In this document: piece after piece, positions 26,467-35,152 of the stretch
Position numbering within the stretch: the first letter of the stretch is position 1
Layout of the letters: the number at the start of each line of letters is the position of its first letter
Assembly (NCBI GenBank): GCA_018222965.1
Contig: JAAEZH010000001.1
Location: 38,280 to 102,279, forward strand
Length of the DNA: 64,000 nucleotides
DNA from: Bacteroidota bacterium
Lineage (GTDB): Bacteria; Bacteroidota; Bacteroidia; Chitinophagales; Saprospiraceae
Direction of reading: 5' to 3'
The notes under the pieces: generated by a model
Seen by the model: the letters and a program-made list of their open reading frames with translations, nothing else
Told to the model about the DNA's origin: nothing
Database searches by the model: none
Translations under genes and position numbers: made by a program

Positions 26467-26901
26467 ATGAAGAAAGCAACCATACAAACAGATAAAGGCA
26501 ATATGGTAGTCGAGTTCTATCAGGAGGATGCTCCCAATACCGTCGCCAATTTCATCAAACTCTCTGAAGAGGGATTTTACGACGGACTGAAATTCCACCG
26601 GGTAATTCCGGATTTTGTAATTCAGGGTGGTTGTCCGGAAGGAACCGGCCGTGGCGGCCCAGGCTATAAAATTGATTGCGAACTGGACGGAAACAATCAG
26701 TACCATGACCGGGGTGTTTTAAGTATGGCACATGCCGGACGCAATACCGGCGGATCGCAATTCTTTATCTGCCACAGCAGAAACAACACAGCTCATTTGG
26801 ACGGCAATCACACTTGCTTTGGCAAAGTGGTCGACGGGCTGGATGTTATCGACGATATCCGTATGGGCGATCGAATCCTGAAAATTGAAATTTCCGAATA
26901 A
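26467..26901 (+). CDS. Cytoplasmic cyclophilin-type peptidyl-prolyl isomerase
   Basis: A 144-residue PPIase of the short cyclophilin class. [22 protein letters not shown] and [19 protein letters not shown] are the active-site segments; FHRVIP carries the catalytic Arg. The Trp that binds cyclosporin in human CypA is replaced (LDGNHTCFG). It has no signal peptide, so it works in the cytoplasm. The start MKKATIQTD at 26467 is favoured over an earlier ATG at 26410, which would overlap the previous gene. The next gene begins directly after its stop. Confidence 0.93.
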   Translation: MKKATIQTDKGNMVVEFYQEDAPNTVANFIKLSEEGFYDGLKFHRVIPDFVIQGGCPEGTGRGGPGYKIDCELDGNNQYHDRGVLSMAHAGRNTGGSQFFICHSRNNTAHLDGNHTCFGKVVDGLDVIDDIRMGDRILKIEISE

Positions 26902-27861
26902 ATGCTAGAAAAATCGCTCTTCCTTCTCCCGCTGATCTTTTTGGCATTTGGCTGCTCCAATTCGAATGAAAAGCCGGAGGAAAATCCCGGCACTAAAGAA
27001 ATCATTCGCGAGAGCACCCAGGGAGAAGAAGAATTTCAGCCTGAATTTTCTTTGACTCAATGGTCTTTTCACCGGGAACTCTTTGCCGGAGAAATGGATA
27101 ACTTCGATTTCATAAACACCGCTTCAGAGATGGGCTTCGACGGTGTGGAGTATGTATCGCAGTTCTTTCAGGATAAGGTTGATAATATCGAATTTCTCGA
27201 CAGTCTGAACCGGACGGCAGATAAAGCCGGGATTGACAATGTGCTGATTATGGTAGACAATGCCGGTAATTTGGGAGCCTCAGACCCGGCTGAAAGAAAA
27301 GCAGCAGTTGAAGCGCATAAAAAATGGGTAACGGCCGCTAAGTACCTGGCATGTAATAGCATCCGGGTAAACGCTCATGGCGACGGAGATGCCGAGCAAA
27401 TGCGAAATAATTGTCTGGATGCGCTGACTGAACTGGCCAATTGGGGCCAAAAGGAAGGGGTAAACATCCTGGTGGAAAACCACGGACAATATTCCAGCAA
27501 CGGAGCCTGGCTGGCCTCCCTGGTTGATGCGCTGGAAGACAAAGGAGTGGGCACCCTGCCAGACTTCAACAATTGGTGCTGGCAACGCGAAGGCGGTCAT
27601 CCATTTAATGGCGAATGCCTGAAAGAATACGACCGCTATCAGGGCTTGGAGGAATTACTTCCCTATGCCGGAGCAATAAGCGTAAAAAGCCTCGAATTTG
27701 ATGAAGAAGGCAATGAGGCCAATATGGATTACAGCCTCCTCATCGAGTTAGTCCGTGAATCTGGCTACGAGGACTACTACGGCATCGAATACGATGGTAA
27801 AGACCTCCCATCCAGAGAAGGTATTGAGAAAACCAGAGAACTGGTGTTGCGGGTTTGGTAG
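26902..27861 (+). CDS. Lipoprotein of the sugar phosphate isomerase/epimerase TIM-barrel family
   Basis: A 319-residue protein with lipobox LAFGC (Cys18). Residues about 45-319 have the xylose-isomerase-like AP-endonuclease 2 fold: EMGFDGVEYVSQFF, NVLIMVDNAGNLG, NSIRVNAHGDGD, VNILVENHGQYSSN, LPDFNNWC, YYGIEYDGKDLPS. Metal ligands are expected at the Glu, Asp and His of these strands (VENHG, PDFN). Such exported members are often annotated as sugar epimerases or inosose-type isomerases; the substrate is unknown. It starts at the base after the cyclophilin stop. Immediately after its stop begins copy 1 of the 189-bp repeat. Confidence 0.85.
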   Translation: MLEKSLFLLPLIFLAFGCSNSNEKPEENPGTKEIIRESTQGEEEFQPEFSLTQWSFHRELFAGEMDNFDFINTASEMGFDGVEYVSQFFQDKVDNIEFLDSLNRTADKAGIDNVLIMVDNAGNLGASDPAERKAAVEAHKKWVTAAKYLACNSIRVNAHGDGDAEQMRNNCLDALTELANWGQKEGVNILVENHGQYSSNGAWLASLVDALEDKGVGTLPDFNNWCWQREGGHPFNGECLKEYDRYQGLEELLPYAGAISVKSLEFDEEGNEANMDYSLLIELVRESGYEDYYGIEYDGKDLPSREGIEKTRELVLRVW

Positions 27862-28050
27862 GTTCCGTTGGACTGCCCGGCTAAAGCGGGCAGGGTGGAG
27901 AACCCGCCTGCGCTCTGGCGAGCTTCGGCGGGTGGTTGAAGCCTCATCGACTTTGTTGCGTGTAGCGTTGAACGGGTATCGTTTAGCCGCATGTTTCTAT
28001 CCAGGGAATAAGGTTTTTTCCGATAAACGGGCAACGATTTTCGTGTAATT
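27862..28050 (+). repeat. 189-bp dispersed repeat, copy 1
   Basis: By hand alignment it matches 62080-62268 at 163 of 189 positions (86%) with no indel. It starts at GTTCCGTTGGAC, one base after the lipoprotein stop. It holds a GCCCG/CGGGC hairpin with loop GCTAAAG and a nested hairpin CCGCC...GCTC-TGGC-GAGC...GGCGG. On the lower strand it carries an open frame containing YSLDRNMRLNDTRST and AGGFSTLPALAG, also kept in copy 2. Confidence 0.75.
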
Positions 28051-28076
28051 CAACATTCCCCATAAAGAATTAAGAA

Positions 28077-29579
28077 TCATCTATTCGCTTCCATCACTTC
28101 CGGTTTTGGGGGATAGATTTTTGAGAAAACAAAGCCGGCAATCATGGCTATCAGGAAAGAAGGAGCCAGTACATCCAGCTTTTCAAAATACGGTCCTATC
28201 CCCTCCATTGCCTGGAATCCAAATTTAAATATAGGTACACATAAAAATCCGGTGATCATGGAAGCTATGGCTCCCTGCTCAGAATAGCCCTTCCAGAACA
28301 GTGAAAGGATAATAACCGGACAGAAGGTGGCCGCAATACCTGACCATCCGAATATGATGACCCAGAAGACCTGTCGCTCCGGAGATAACAAAGCTATTGC
28401 CATCGCCAGTCCAAGGGCAATAAGGGCCATTGCTACCGTAACGATTCGGGATAAGCGGGTCATTTGCTTCTGACTGAGTCCCGGCTTATATATCTTTTCA
28501 TAGAAATCATGGGTAATGGCACTTGAGGCTATTACCAATAGAGAATCAATGGTAGACATAATGGCCGACAGCACTATTGCTATGTACAAAGCCACTAATA
28601 TGGCCGGAAGGAATTGCTCGGTCATCATGCTTAAAACATCTTGTCCGCCGATTCCCAATACAGCTTCTGGATCCACGCCCTGATCGGTAAAGAAATACCG
28701 GGCCATAATACCGATGGTAACTGCCGCTGCATCTGTAAGCAACGTAAAGATGATTGCCACCGGTTTGCCTTTGTCAATTTCCTTTTCATTCTTGATTGAC
28801 ATAAAGCGCACATAGACCTGAGGAGACCCCAAAAACCCAAGTCCGATCATGGAGAAACCGAGTATAGTAAACAGGTTCATCCAGGGATCCGGATTTCCTC
28901 CCCATATATTGGTTAAGGCCGGATCGATGCTGTGCAGGCCTTCCAGGATGCCCGGGCCCCGGCTGATTGAGAACCAGGCGATGATCGGTAACAGCACCAA
29001 ACCGAAGAACATGAGTAGTCCCTGAAAGAGGTCTGACCACACCACCGCAACAAAGCCTCCCACAAATATGTAGACCATGACAATGCAAAATCCGATGATG
29101 GCTCCGGTAAAATAATTAAATCCAAGTAGCGACTCAAAGGCAATACCTGTTGCATCAATTTGTGAGCTTACATAGATGATCACAAAAACAGAAAGTACGG
29201 ATGCCGAAATGATCCGCAAGGTGTTTTTCGTGGATTTAAAATGGCTTTCCAGGTAATCGGGTACCGTTATGGAATCGTATTCATCCGATTGCCTTTTGAA
29301 TTTCTTGGCCATAAAAAACCAGGAAATAGCCACGCCCAACACTTCACCCAAAACAACCCAATAGGCTGAAACACCGGCAATTGCTCCCATCCCGGTTAAG
29401 CCAATCAATAACCAGCCAGACTCACCGGTGGCTCGCGCCGAAAATGCCACGGCCCAGTATCCAATGTTTTTACCGCCTACATAAAAGTCGCTGATTGACT
29501 TTATTCGACGAGAAGCTACGATTCCAATTAAAAATAATACACCAACGTAAAGGGCAAGTACAATGAGTTTGGTAGCCAA
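28077..29579 (-). CDS. putP: Sodium/proline symporter, SSS family
   Basis: A 500-residue inner-membrane symporter of the sodium:solute family with about 13 helices. SDFYVGGKNIGYWAVAFSA, ARATGESGWLLIGLTG, and GGFVAVVWSDLFQGLLMF are PutP signatures, and SAIMSTIDSLLVIASSAITH in helix 8 carries the Ser/Thr residues of the Na2 site. Proline is the expected substrate; other amino or organic acids cannot be excluded. It lies opposite the lipoprotein gene, with the 189-bp repeat between the two 3' ends. A 9-bp tandem repeat lies 85 bp upstream of its start. Confidence 0.88.
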   Translation of the reverse strand: MATKLIVLALYVGVLFLIGIVASRRIKSISDFYVGGKNIGYWAVAFSARATGESGWLLIGLTGMGAIAGVSAYWVVLGEVLGVAISWFFMAKKFKRQSDEYDSITVPDYLESHFKSTKNTLRIISASVLSVFVIIYVSSQIDATGIAFESLLGFNYFTGAIIGFCIVMVYIFVGGFVAVVWSDLFQGLLMFFGLVLLPIIAWFSISRGPGILEGLHSIDPALTNIWGGNPDPWMNLFTILGFSMIGLGFLGSPQVYVRFMSIKNEKEIDKGKPVAIIFTLLTDAAAVTIGIMARYFFTDQGVDPEAVLGIGGQDVLSMMTEQFLPAILVALYIAIVLSAIMSTIDSLLVIASSAITHDFYEKIYKPGLSQKQMTRLSRIVTVAMALIALGLAMAIALLSPERQVFWVIIFGWSGIAATFCPVIILSLFWKGYSEQGAIASMITGFLCVPIFKFGFQAMEGIGPYFEKLDVLAPSFLIAMIAGFVFSKIYPPKPEVMEANR

Positions 29580-29664
29580 AATGCGTGTTTTTTAAAAAGT
29601 TTAGGTGTCGGTTTGGGCGGTTACAGATGGCTTAAGATAGGAAATCGAGATTGGAAATGGTAAT

Positions 29665-29726
29665 TTCCGTTCGTTCCGTTCGTTCCGTTCGTTCCGTTCG
29701 TTCCGTTCGTTCCGTTCGTTCCGTTC
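29665..29726. repeat. Tandem repeat of TTCCGTTCG (about 6.9 units)
   Basis: A 9-bp unit repeated without error between the putP start and the arsenic operon. Length is 62 bp. AT-rich DNA follows to the arsR promoter. Copy number changes by slippage are likely. Confidence 0.95.
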
Positions 29727-29825
29727 TATTAATTGAAAATTAAAACCTAAAAATTAAAAATTCTTCTTTCCCATTTTACATTGAGTTAACAATCCATCGG
29801 TATATTGCAATCTAATAGTAAATGT

Positions 29826-30161
29826 ATGGGCGTAACAAAAACAAGTTTGTACTCGAAACAGGCAAATACAATTGCACAGGCAGCCAAGGTTATCGGTCAT
29901 CCGGCACGTGTAAGCATATTGTTGCATTTGCTCAAAAAAGACCAGTGCATCAACAGTGATTTGGTGGATGAGTTGGGGTTATCTCAGGCAACTATCAGCC
30001 AGCATCTTAGAGAATTGAAAAACAGCGGTTTGATTAAGGGCAGTATTGAGGGGGTTCGAGTAAACTACTGTATAGATGCGCAAAAGTGGATGGAAGTAAA
30101 AGATCTGTTTCAAACCCTATTTGATCAATTTGGAAATCCTGGCATTAAAAACTGTTGCTAA
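29826..30161 (+). CDS. arsR: ArsR-family metalloregulator
   Basis: A 111-residue winged-helix repressor. IGHPARVSILLHLLKK, CINSDLVDELGLSQATISQH (helix-turn-helix) and LRELKNSGLIKGSIEGVRVN (wing) are classical ArsR features. Cysteines are present at CINSD and at the very C-terminal CC, possible thiol ligands for As(III), although the ELCVC site of the plasmid R773 type is absent. The ATG at 29826 is chosen over a TTG 21 bp upstream. It stands 3 bp before the arsenate-reductase-like gene. It is expected to repress its own operon until arsenite binds. Confidence 0.9.
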   Translation: MGVTKTSLYSKQANTIAQAAKVIGHPARVSILLHLLKKDQCINSDLVDELGLSQATISQHLRELKNSGLIKGSIEGVRVNYCIDAQKWMEVKDLFQTLFDQFGNPGIKNCC

Positions 30162-30164
30162 ATT

Positions 30165-30803
30165 ATGATGGAAGCCAAAGTCGGATTTTATCCCCCGCTC
30201 CGGGAATACATCGAAAAACTCCCAACAGACGAAATATCGTTTGATCGCAAAAATCAACTGGCCCGGATCGCTGATTACCTCAAAGCGAAAACGGCACTGG
30301 AGCAAATACCCAGCCTGATCTTTATTTGTACGCACAATTCCAGGCGCAGTCAGCTCGCTCAGATTTGGGCGCAAACCGCTGCCTGGTGGAACCATCTTGA
30401 AGCAAATTGTTATTCTGGCGGTACGGAGGTTACGGCCATGCATGACCATGTAGCATCGGTTATTCGTAAAGCCGGCTTTAAGGTATGTGCATTGGGTATC
30501 GACAATCCACAATACACCGTATTTCCCGGCTCGGAAACCAATCGCATTTCCGCGCACTCGAAAATCTATTCGGCGAAAGCCAACCCCCAGAGCGGCTTTG
30601 CAGCCATTATGACCTGTTCTGATGCTGATGAAAACTGTCCGTTTATCCCGGGAGCTGAGGTTCGGATCTCCCTGCCTTTTGAAGATCCCAAAACGCACGA
30701 CGGGCAGAAGGATGTACTTCTGCATTATGAAGCCACCAGCAAAATAATTGCCTCCCAAATGTTTTACCTTTTTTCGCTGCTAAACCAATCGGATGTCAAA
30801 TAA
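30165..30803 (+). CDS. Arsenate reductase-like low-molecular-weight phosphatase
   Basis: A 212-residue protein with the Cx5R P-loop CTHNSRRS at about residues 47-53 ([14 protein letters not shown]) and a later [12 protein letters not shown] segment, whose cysteines could serve as resolving thiols, as in thioredoxin-coupled Ars[11 protein letters not shown] holds another Cys. It is longer than classical ArsC (about 130), with an N-terminal extension of about 40 residues and insertions. It should reduce arsenate to arsenite in the cytoplasm. It lies between arsR and acr3 and overlaps the latter by 11 bp, which supports the arsenic role. Confidence 0.87.
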   Translation: MMEAKVGFYPPLREYIEKLPTDEISFDRKNQLARIADYLKAKTALEQIPSLIFICTHNSRRSQLAQIWAQTAAWWNHLEANCYSGGTEVTAMHDHVASVIRKAGFKVCALGIDNPQYTVFPGSETNRISAHSKIYSAKANPQSGFAAIMTCSDADENCPFIPGAEVRISLPFEDPKTHDGQKDVLLHYEATSKIIASQMFYLFSLLNQSDVK

Positions 30804-31854
30804 AAAGAAGCTTTCCTTTTTAGACAAGAACCTTACGCTGTGGATATTTCTGGCCATGGGGCTGGGGCTGGGAATTGGATACATCTTTCCAAAAACACCC
30901 GACATCGTACAATCATTTAGCCGGGGAAGTGTAAATATTCCCATTGCTATTGGATTGATCCTTATGATGTATCCTCCGCTGGCAAAAGTCAATTACAAAC
31001 TACTGCCAAAGGTGTTTAGCAATGTTCGGGTGATGAGCATCTCGCTGCTGCTAAACTGGATCATTGGTCCCTTGCTGATGTTTGTGTTGGCGCTTCTTTT
31101 TCTGGCAGATTATCCCGAATACATGACCGGACTAATCCTCATTGGACTGGCCCGATGCATTGCCATGGTTTTGGTTTGGAATGACCTGGCGGAAGGGAGT
31201 GCAGAGTACGGTGCCGGACTGGTAGCGCTCAATAGTATTTTTCAGGTATTCGCCTATTCTTTTTATGCCTGGGTCTTCATAACCATCCTGCCTCCATACT
31301 TTGGATACGAAGGAGCAATTGTCAATATATCGATAGCCACCATTGCTGAAAGCGTAGCCATTTATCTGGGCATTCCATTTGTATTGGGTATCCTGAGTCG
31401 GTTTATTTTTGTGCGCCTTTACGGCGAAAAATGGTATCGGGAGCGCTTTATTCCAACCATATCTCCCCTGACCCTCATCGCTTTGTTGTTTACCATCGTG
31501 GTGATGTTTTCGCTAAAAGGAGAACTAATCGTAGAAATACCCTTGGATGTGCTGCGGATTGCGTTGCCACTCCTACTCTATTTTACCATCATGTTCTTTA
31601 TTGGCTTTTTTGTGAGCAAGGCCCTGGGTGCCAACTACGAAAAGAATGCGGCCATTTCCTTTACGGCAGCCGGCAACAATTTTGAGCTGGCGATTGCCGT
31701 GGCCATTGCTGTATTCGGATTAAATTCCGGGCAAGCATTTACCGGAGTGATTGGTCCGCTGGTGGAAGTCCCGGCCTTGATCCTCCTGGTCCGGGTTTCC
31801 TTTTGGTTGCGAGACAAATACTATCCGCAAAGCAATCTTAAATCCGAAGGATGA
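30793..31854 (+). CDS. acr3: Arsenite efflux permease, ACR3 family
   Basis: A 353-residue protein with ten hydrophobic segments. The conserved Cys needed for arsenite transport is in [25 protein letters not shown], and [20 protein letters not shown] is the ACR3 helix 9 signature. It exports As(III) across the inner membrane. It overlaps the upstream phosphatase gene by 11 bp, and together with arsR forms a complete resistance operon (regulator, reductase, pump). Confidence 0.95.
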   Translation: MSNKKKLSFLDKNLTLWIFLAMGLGLGIGYIFPKTPDIVQSFSRGSVNIPIAIGLILMMYPPLAKVNYKLLPKVFSNVRVMSISLLLNWIIGPLLMFVLALLFLADYPEYMTGLILIGLARCIAMVLVWNDLAEGSAEYGAGLVALNSIFQVFAYSFYAWVFITILPPYFGYEGAIVNISIATIAESVAIYLGIPFVLGILSRFIFVRLYGEKWYRERFIPTISPLTLIALLFTIVVMFSLKGELIVEIPLDVLRIALPLLLYFTIMFFIGFFVSKALGANYEKNAAISFTAAGNNFELAIAVAIAVFGLNSGQAFTGVIGPLVEVPALILLVRVSFWLRDKYYPQSNLKSEG

Positions 31855-31922
31855 TCCCGGCCAAAAGGTTACCCGCTATTTGTTTCCCGACTTGCTTTTT
31901 ATTCAAAAAGCCTGTAAGTTTG

Positions 31923-31934
31923 TTGATATATCAA
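31923..31934. promoter_or_regulatory. Palindromic operator before marR
   Basis: TTGATATATCAA is a perfect 12-bp palindrome inside TGTTGATATATCAAT, 13 bp upstream of the MarR-type start. The same 15-mer recurs at 32401-32415 before the next gene. Autorepression is inferred. Confidence 0.65.
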
Positions 31935-31947
31935 TAATTGGCATCAC

Positions 31948-32385
31948 ATGCGGGAGAAGAATATTGATGAGGTTTACTTGTTTCAGCTCGAAAAAGCATT
32001 CAAGCAGTTTCGAAAATACAAGAACGGTATTTTCAAAGAACGGGGTATTGACATTACCAGTGACCAGTGGATCTTACTAAAGCGTATTCACGAGGAAGAA
32101 GGAATCAACCAAACCGACCTGGCCCGAAAAGCCTTCAAGGAACCAGCTTCCGTGACGCGGATTCTGGATATTATGCAAAAGAAAGGCCTGGTGGAAAGAC
32201 ATGTGGTAGCAGATAATCGAAGAGAATATCAGCTATTCACGAGCGCGGAAGGCAAAAAGCTGGTCGAAAAACTACTCCCCCTCGCCCGCGAGATTCGGGC
32301 TACCGGAACGGCCGGTTTTACCAAAACAGAAGTTGACCAACTGCATCGATTGCTCGAGCGGGTATTCTACAATTTTAATCAATAG
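31948..32385 (+). CDS. MarR-family transcriptional regulator
   Basis: A 145-residue winged-helix protein. ITSDQWILLKRIHEEEGINQ, TDLARKAFKEPASVTRILDI (recognition helix) and MQKKGLVERHVVADNRREYQ (wing, with the typical D-x-R-R) place it in the MarR family. It has no cysteine, so thiol sensing is unlikely; a small ligand is expected. Identical palindromes precede it and the next gene, which suggests that it represses both. The gene pair is small and self-contained. Confidence 0.92.
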   Translation: MREKNIDEVYLFQLEKAFKQFRKYKNGIFKERGIDITSDQWILLKRIHEEEGINQTDLARKAFKEPASVTRILDIMQKKGLVERHVVADNRREYQLFTSAEGKKLVEKLLPLAREIRATGTAGFTKTEVDQLHRLLERVFYNFNQ

Positions 32386-32402
32386 TTTTTTTCACTTTAT
32401 TG

Positions 32403-32429
32403 TTGATATATCAATCTTTGATACATCAC
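32403..32429. promoter_or_regulatory. Twin MarR-type operators before the NTF2-like gene
   Basis: TTGATATATCAA at 32403-32414 repeats the palindrome found before marR. A second, imperfect copy TTGATACATCAC (10 of 12 matches) starts 15 bp later at 32418. The gene they precede starts at 32455. Confidence 0.6.
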
Positions 32430-32454
32430 AAATAATCACTTAAATATTTCGATC

Positions 32455-32877
32455 ATGAAAATCATGTTTTTAAGCCTGACCTTTTGTATGCTTTCCGGCT
32501 TGTCGAGCGACCAGCGCGCCGACATGGCCATTCAAACTGTCAAAGACTTTGTAAACGCAGCGGATGCAAGAAATGCAGCTGCACTGGAGAAAATCCTGCA
32601 TCCCAATTTCCGGGTCATCGCCAATCAAACCTTTGGCAGTAAGGAGTTGAGTACGATGAGTAAATCGGATTACCTGGGCCTTATCCAGGCCCGTAAGATC
32701 GGAGGCGACGAAAGAAGCGTCGAGATTCACAGTTTGGACATCAAGGGGCCTAACGCCATCGTTCGCGCAAGTTTCCGTGGTCAGGCCCTGATCTTTCACA
32801 CTTACATTCAACTGGTTGAAAGTCCGGAAGGGACCTGGCAAATCATCAGCGATATGCCATTTGTTGAAAAAGTCTAA
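32455..32877 (+). CDS. Exported NTF2-like (DUF4440-type) protein
   Basis: A 140-residue protein with a short signal peptide (MFLSLTFCMLSGLSS). The rest has the cone-shaped NTF2/SnoaL pattern: VKDFVNAADARNAAALEKIL, HPNFRVI, NAIVRASFRGQALIFHTYIQ, and WQIISDMPF. Such proteins bind or convert small hydrophobic ligands. The twin operators suggest that its expression is set by the neighbouring MarR regulator, whose ligand may be the same compound (inference). A long hairpin terminator follows. Confidence 0.78.
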   Translation: MKIMFLSLTFCMLSGLSSDQRADMAIQTVKDFVNAADARNAAALEKILHPNFRVIANQTFGSKELSTMSKSDYLGLIQARKIGGDERSVEIHSLDIKGPNAIVRASFRGQALIFHTYIQLVESPEGTWQIISDMPFVEKV

Positions 32878-32890
32878 GCAGGAGGTAAAT

Positions 32891-32929
32891 GGAGGCTGAG
32901 TCAAAAAAACGTTTTTTGATTCAGCCTCC
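32891..32929. terminator. Bidirectional terminator between convergent genes
   Basis: GGAGGCTGA pairs with TCAGCCTCC, with an inner TCAAAAAA/TTTTTTGA stem. The hairpin lies between the NTF2-like stop (32877) and the patatin stop (32936) and can serve both strands. Confidence 0.8.
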
Positions 32930-32935
32930 CTCATT

Positions 32936-33838
32936 TTATTGCTTGCTCAGGTATTCTTTGGTGTATTTCACCCCTGAATTATACAAAGCGGTTTTTTGAC
33001 TGTCCTTCAAACCAAAATCGGTGGCGCTGATTCCAAGGTCATCGATTTTCACAGTGCGCTTTACAGCTTCAGGATCATTCTCAAAATTGATATTTTGAGC
33101 CGACAGCAAGGTTTCAAAAGTATCTTTTACATACTTCAATAAGTGATTGTATTCCAAATCATTAGACTTTTCCACTCCATGGAGATTATCCAGATGAAAC
33201 CCCAGGGTTGCCGGGTTGGGCTCACCGCCGGTGTCGAATGCCGATAAAGGATAATTATAGACCGTGCCGCCATCTACATACAAATGGTCATTTGGCTGTC
33301 CGTTGCTAAACTGCCAGGCCATAAAGAAGAGCGGTATCGACATGGAAGCCCTTACCGCTTCTGCAACGATCACATTCGGATAATCTTCCACGGAAAACTT
33401 GGTTACCTGCTTTAGGTTCAAATCGGTTGCAAATACGTGTAAATCCCGGCACCCGGCCTCTGCAAAATCCTGAAAGGTAGCATTGGCAGACAGTTTGTGT
33501 TTTAATCCGTTTTTGGTCGGATCTGCCTGAGAAATCTGGGTTTTCATCCATTTCAGAAATGCATCCCCTTTGTAAAGACCATACTTTGTAGCGATTCGGA
33601 ATATGCTTTTTTTATCCTCAAAAGAGGCAAAGTCGGTTTTTCCAACGATGGATTTCACATCCGCTGCATTGTATTTAAGTGCGATTAGGGCCGCAACGAT
33701 GGATCCGGCTGAAGTGCCTGCCACACGCTGAATCCCGGGCAGGATATTTTGTTCTTCAAGAACTTCAAGGGCGCCGGCATAAGCAATGCCTTTAACGCCG
33801 CCCCCTTTAAAAACGAGATTTTGATAGTTGATGGACAT
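32936..33838 (-). CDS. Patatin-like phospholipase
   Basis: A 300-residue serine lipase. The oxyanion loop is GGGVKGIAYAG, the nucleophile is the Ser of GTSAGS, and the dyad Asp lies in VDGGTVYNYP. Without a signal peptide it should act in the cytoplasm or at the inner face of the membrane, releasing fatty acids from lipids. The start MSINYQ at 33838 is chosen because the open frame upstream is a translated CA-rich repeat. That repeat (33851-33889) sits directly in the leader, 12 bp from the ATG. Confidence 0.92.
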   Translation of the reverse strand: MSINYQNLVFKGGGVKGIAYAGALEVLEEQNILPGIQRVAGTSAGSIVAALIALKYNAADVKSIVGKTDFASFEDKKSIFRIATKYGLYKGDAFLKWMKTQISQADPTKNGLKHKLSANATFQDFAEAGCRDLHVFATDLNLKQVTKFSVEDYPNVIVAEAVRASMSIPLFFMAWQFSNGQPNDHLYVDGGTVYNYPLSAFDTGGEPNPATLGFHLDNLHGVEKSNDLEYNHLLKYVKDTFETLLSAQNINFENDPEAVKRTVKIDDLGISATDFGLKDSQKTALYNSGVKYTKEYLSKQ

Positions 33839-33850
33839 GGTGTTGGTTTT

Positions 33851-33889
33851 AGTTTGAGTGTGAGTGTGAGTTTGTGTGTGTGAGTTTGT
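33851..33889. repeat. TTTGAGTGTGAG low-complexity repeat, locus 1
   Basis: Mixed GAGTTT and GTGTGA units in the 5' leader of the patatin gene. A 25-nt stretch of it is identical to part of the repeat at 54103-54138. The rest of the gap 33839-34125 holds no gene that I can see. Confidence 0.85.
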
Positions 33890-34125
33890 TGGTATAGATG
33901 ACAAAAGAAGAATCTCTCTGAAGGTGACTTCAGGTAGAATAAACGAGATGAATAAGACGGGGAACTTCCGAAGAAGCAATAGATAAGTCGGTTGAATAAG
34001 TAAGATACAATATTTGCACCAGAGCGCCCAAATTGGGTCATTTAATTCAAAAAGTTTAATTTGAGTTATTCGAACACCGGAGTTGTAATGGAAGTCTCCT
34101 GATTAAAGAGAACAGGCGTATTTGC

Positions 34126-34578
34126 ATGACTCCACTTAAAATCCATACACCAATCATGAGAGATGCAATGTTAATCACCCATTTTATTGGTCTTGCGATG
34201 GGCGTAGGCGTAAGCTTCGCGTTCATGTTTCTTGGAATCGCCAGTTCAAAAATGGCTCCTGAAGAAGGGGAAAAATTTATGGCTAATGCTTATTCAATCA
34301 GCACCATGGGGCACATTGGCCTCGGACTGCTCATTTTATCAGGTGGTTATCTAATGACCCCTTATTGGAAAATCCTGGGAGAAATGCCCCTGCTAATCAC
34401 CAAGCTCGTTTTGGTCCTCGTTTTAGCGGCTTTGATTGGCATTATGTCTGCCAGGGTACGCCGGGCAAAAAATGGAGGCGATCTGAGCGCCACGCTAAAA
34501 AGCGTTCGTCCGATGGGGCAAATTAGTCTGTTGATCAGTCTTACGATAATCGTTTTGGCAGTGAGTATTTTTCATTAA
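34126..34578 (+). CDS. Small integral membrane protein, unknown
   Basis: A 150-residue protein with four hydrophobic segments (MLITHFIGLAMGVGVSFAFM, IGLGLLILSGGYLM, LLITKLVLVLVLAALIGIMS, ISLLISLTIIVLAVSIF). The conserved-looking His in LITHFIG and in STMGHIG resemble haem-ligand positions of small membrane proteins such as CopD-like or DUF2269-like families, but I cannot assign a family. An internal ATG at 34156 (MRDAML) is an alternative start. It is 28 bp before the next gene. Confidence 0.7.
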   Translation: MTPLKIHTPIMRDAMLITHFIGLAMGVGVSFAFMFLGIASSKMAPEEGEKFMANAYSISTMGHIGLGLLILSGGYLMTPYWKILGEMPLLITKLVLVLVLAALIGIMSARVRRAKNGGDLSATLKSVRPMGQISLLISLTIIVLAVSIFH

Positions 34579-34606
34579 GTTGAAATTATATTCAAATCGA
34601 GAATAG

Positions 34607-35152
34607 TTGAAGGAAACTACCACAAGCTGGATCTATCACACCAATCCAAATAATCGCGCGCGATTTACGCTGGGAATTCAGGGAGAATCGCCGCTCATTT
34701 GCATTGGTGTGAATCCCAGCACTGCAACTCCCGGGCAATTGGATGGCACCCTTCAATTTGTAGAACGGCATGCCCGACTAAAGGGCTTCGACAGTTGGCT
34801 GATGCTCAATCTTTACCCACAACGTGCTACCAATCCAAACAACATTCACAAACGCATAAACAACAGCCTCCATCAGGAAAACCTGCGTCACATTCAGACC
34901 CAACTTGCCGCCATCGGCGACCAGCAAAAGATCCGCATTTGGGCAGCCTGGGGCACACTAATCGAAAAAAGACCCTTTTTAAACAGCTGTTTGGAGGAAA
35001 TCTTTCAGATCAGTTGTTTATACAATACGGAGTGGATCCGAATTGGCCCGCTTTCAAAAGCCGGGCATCCCCGCCATCCGTTGTATCTTTCGGCGAAAGC
35101 CGCCATAAAACCATTTGATATAAATACTTACCTGAAAATTTCCCGAAAATGA
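34607..35152 (+). CDS. DUF1643 protein
   Basis: A 181-residue cytoplasmic protein. RFTLGIQGESPLICIGVNPS, STATPGQLDGTL, MLNLYPQRATNP, IWAAWGTLI and RIGPLSKAGHPRHPLYLS are the conserved blocks of DUF1643, a family of unknown function often found near mobile or accessory genes. The only start that fits is a TTG at 34607. It overlaps the next gene by 4 bp, forming an operon of three small genes (to 36149). Confidence 0.88.
   Translation: MKETTTSWIYHTNPNNRARFTLGIQGESPLICIGVNPSTATPGQLDGTLQFVERHARLKGFDSWLMLNLYPQRATNPNNIHKRINNSLHQENLRHIQTQLAAIGDQQKIRIWAAWGTLIEKRPFLNSCLEEIFQISCLYNTEWIRIGPLSKAGHPRHPLYLSAKAAIKPFDINTYLKISRK

Noticed and set aside
27777-28034. An 85-codon lower-strand gene across copy 1 of the 189-bp repeat
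   Set aside because: Not called as a gene because copy 2 ends earlier and no start signal is shared; the conserved frame is reported as an observation instead.
29665-29726. Possible CRISPR array
   Set aside because: The unit is 9 bp with no spacers and no cas genes are present in the window.
30117-30758. A 213-codon lower-strand frame opposite the arsenate-reductase-like gene
   Set aside because: The upper-strand product has a catalytic P-loop and fits the ars operon; the antisense frame shows no domain.
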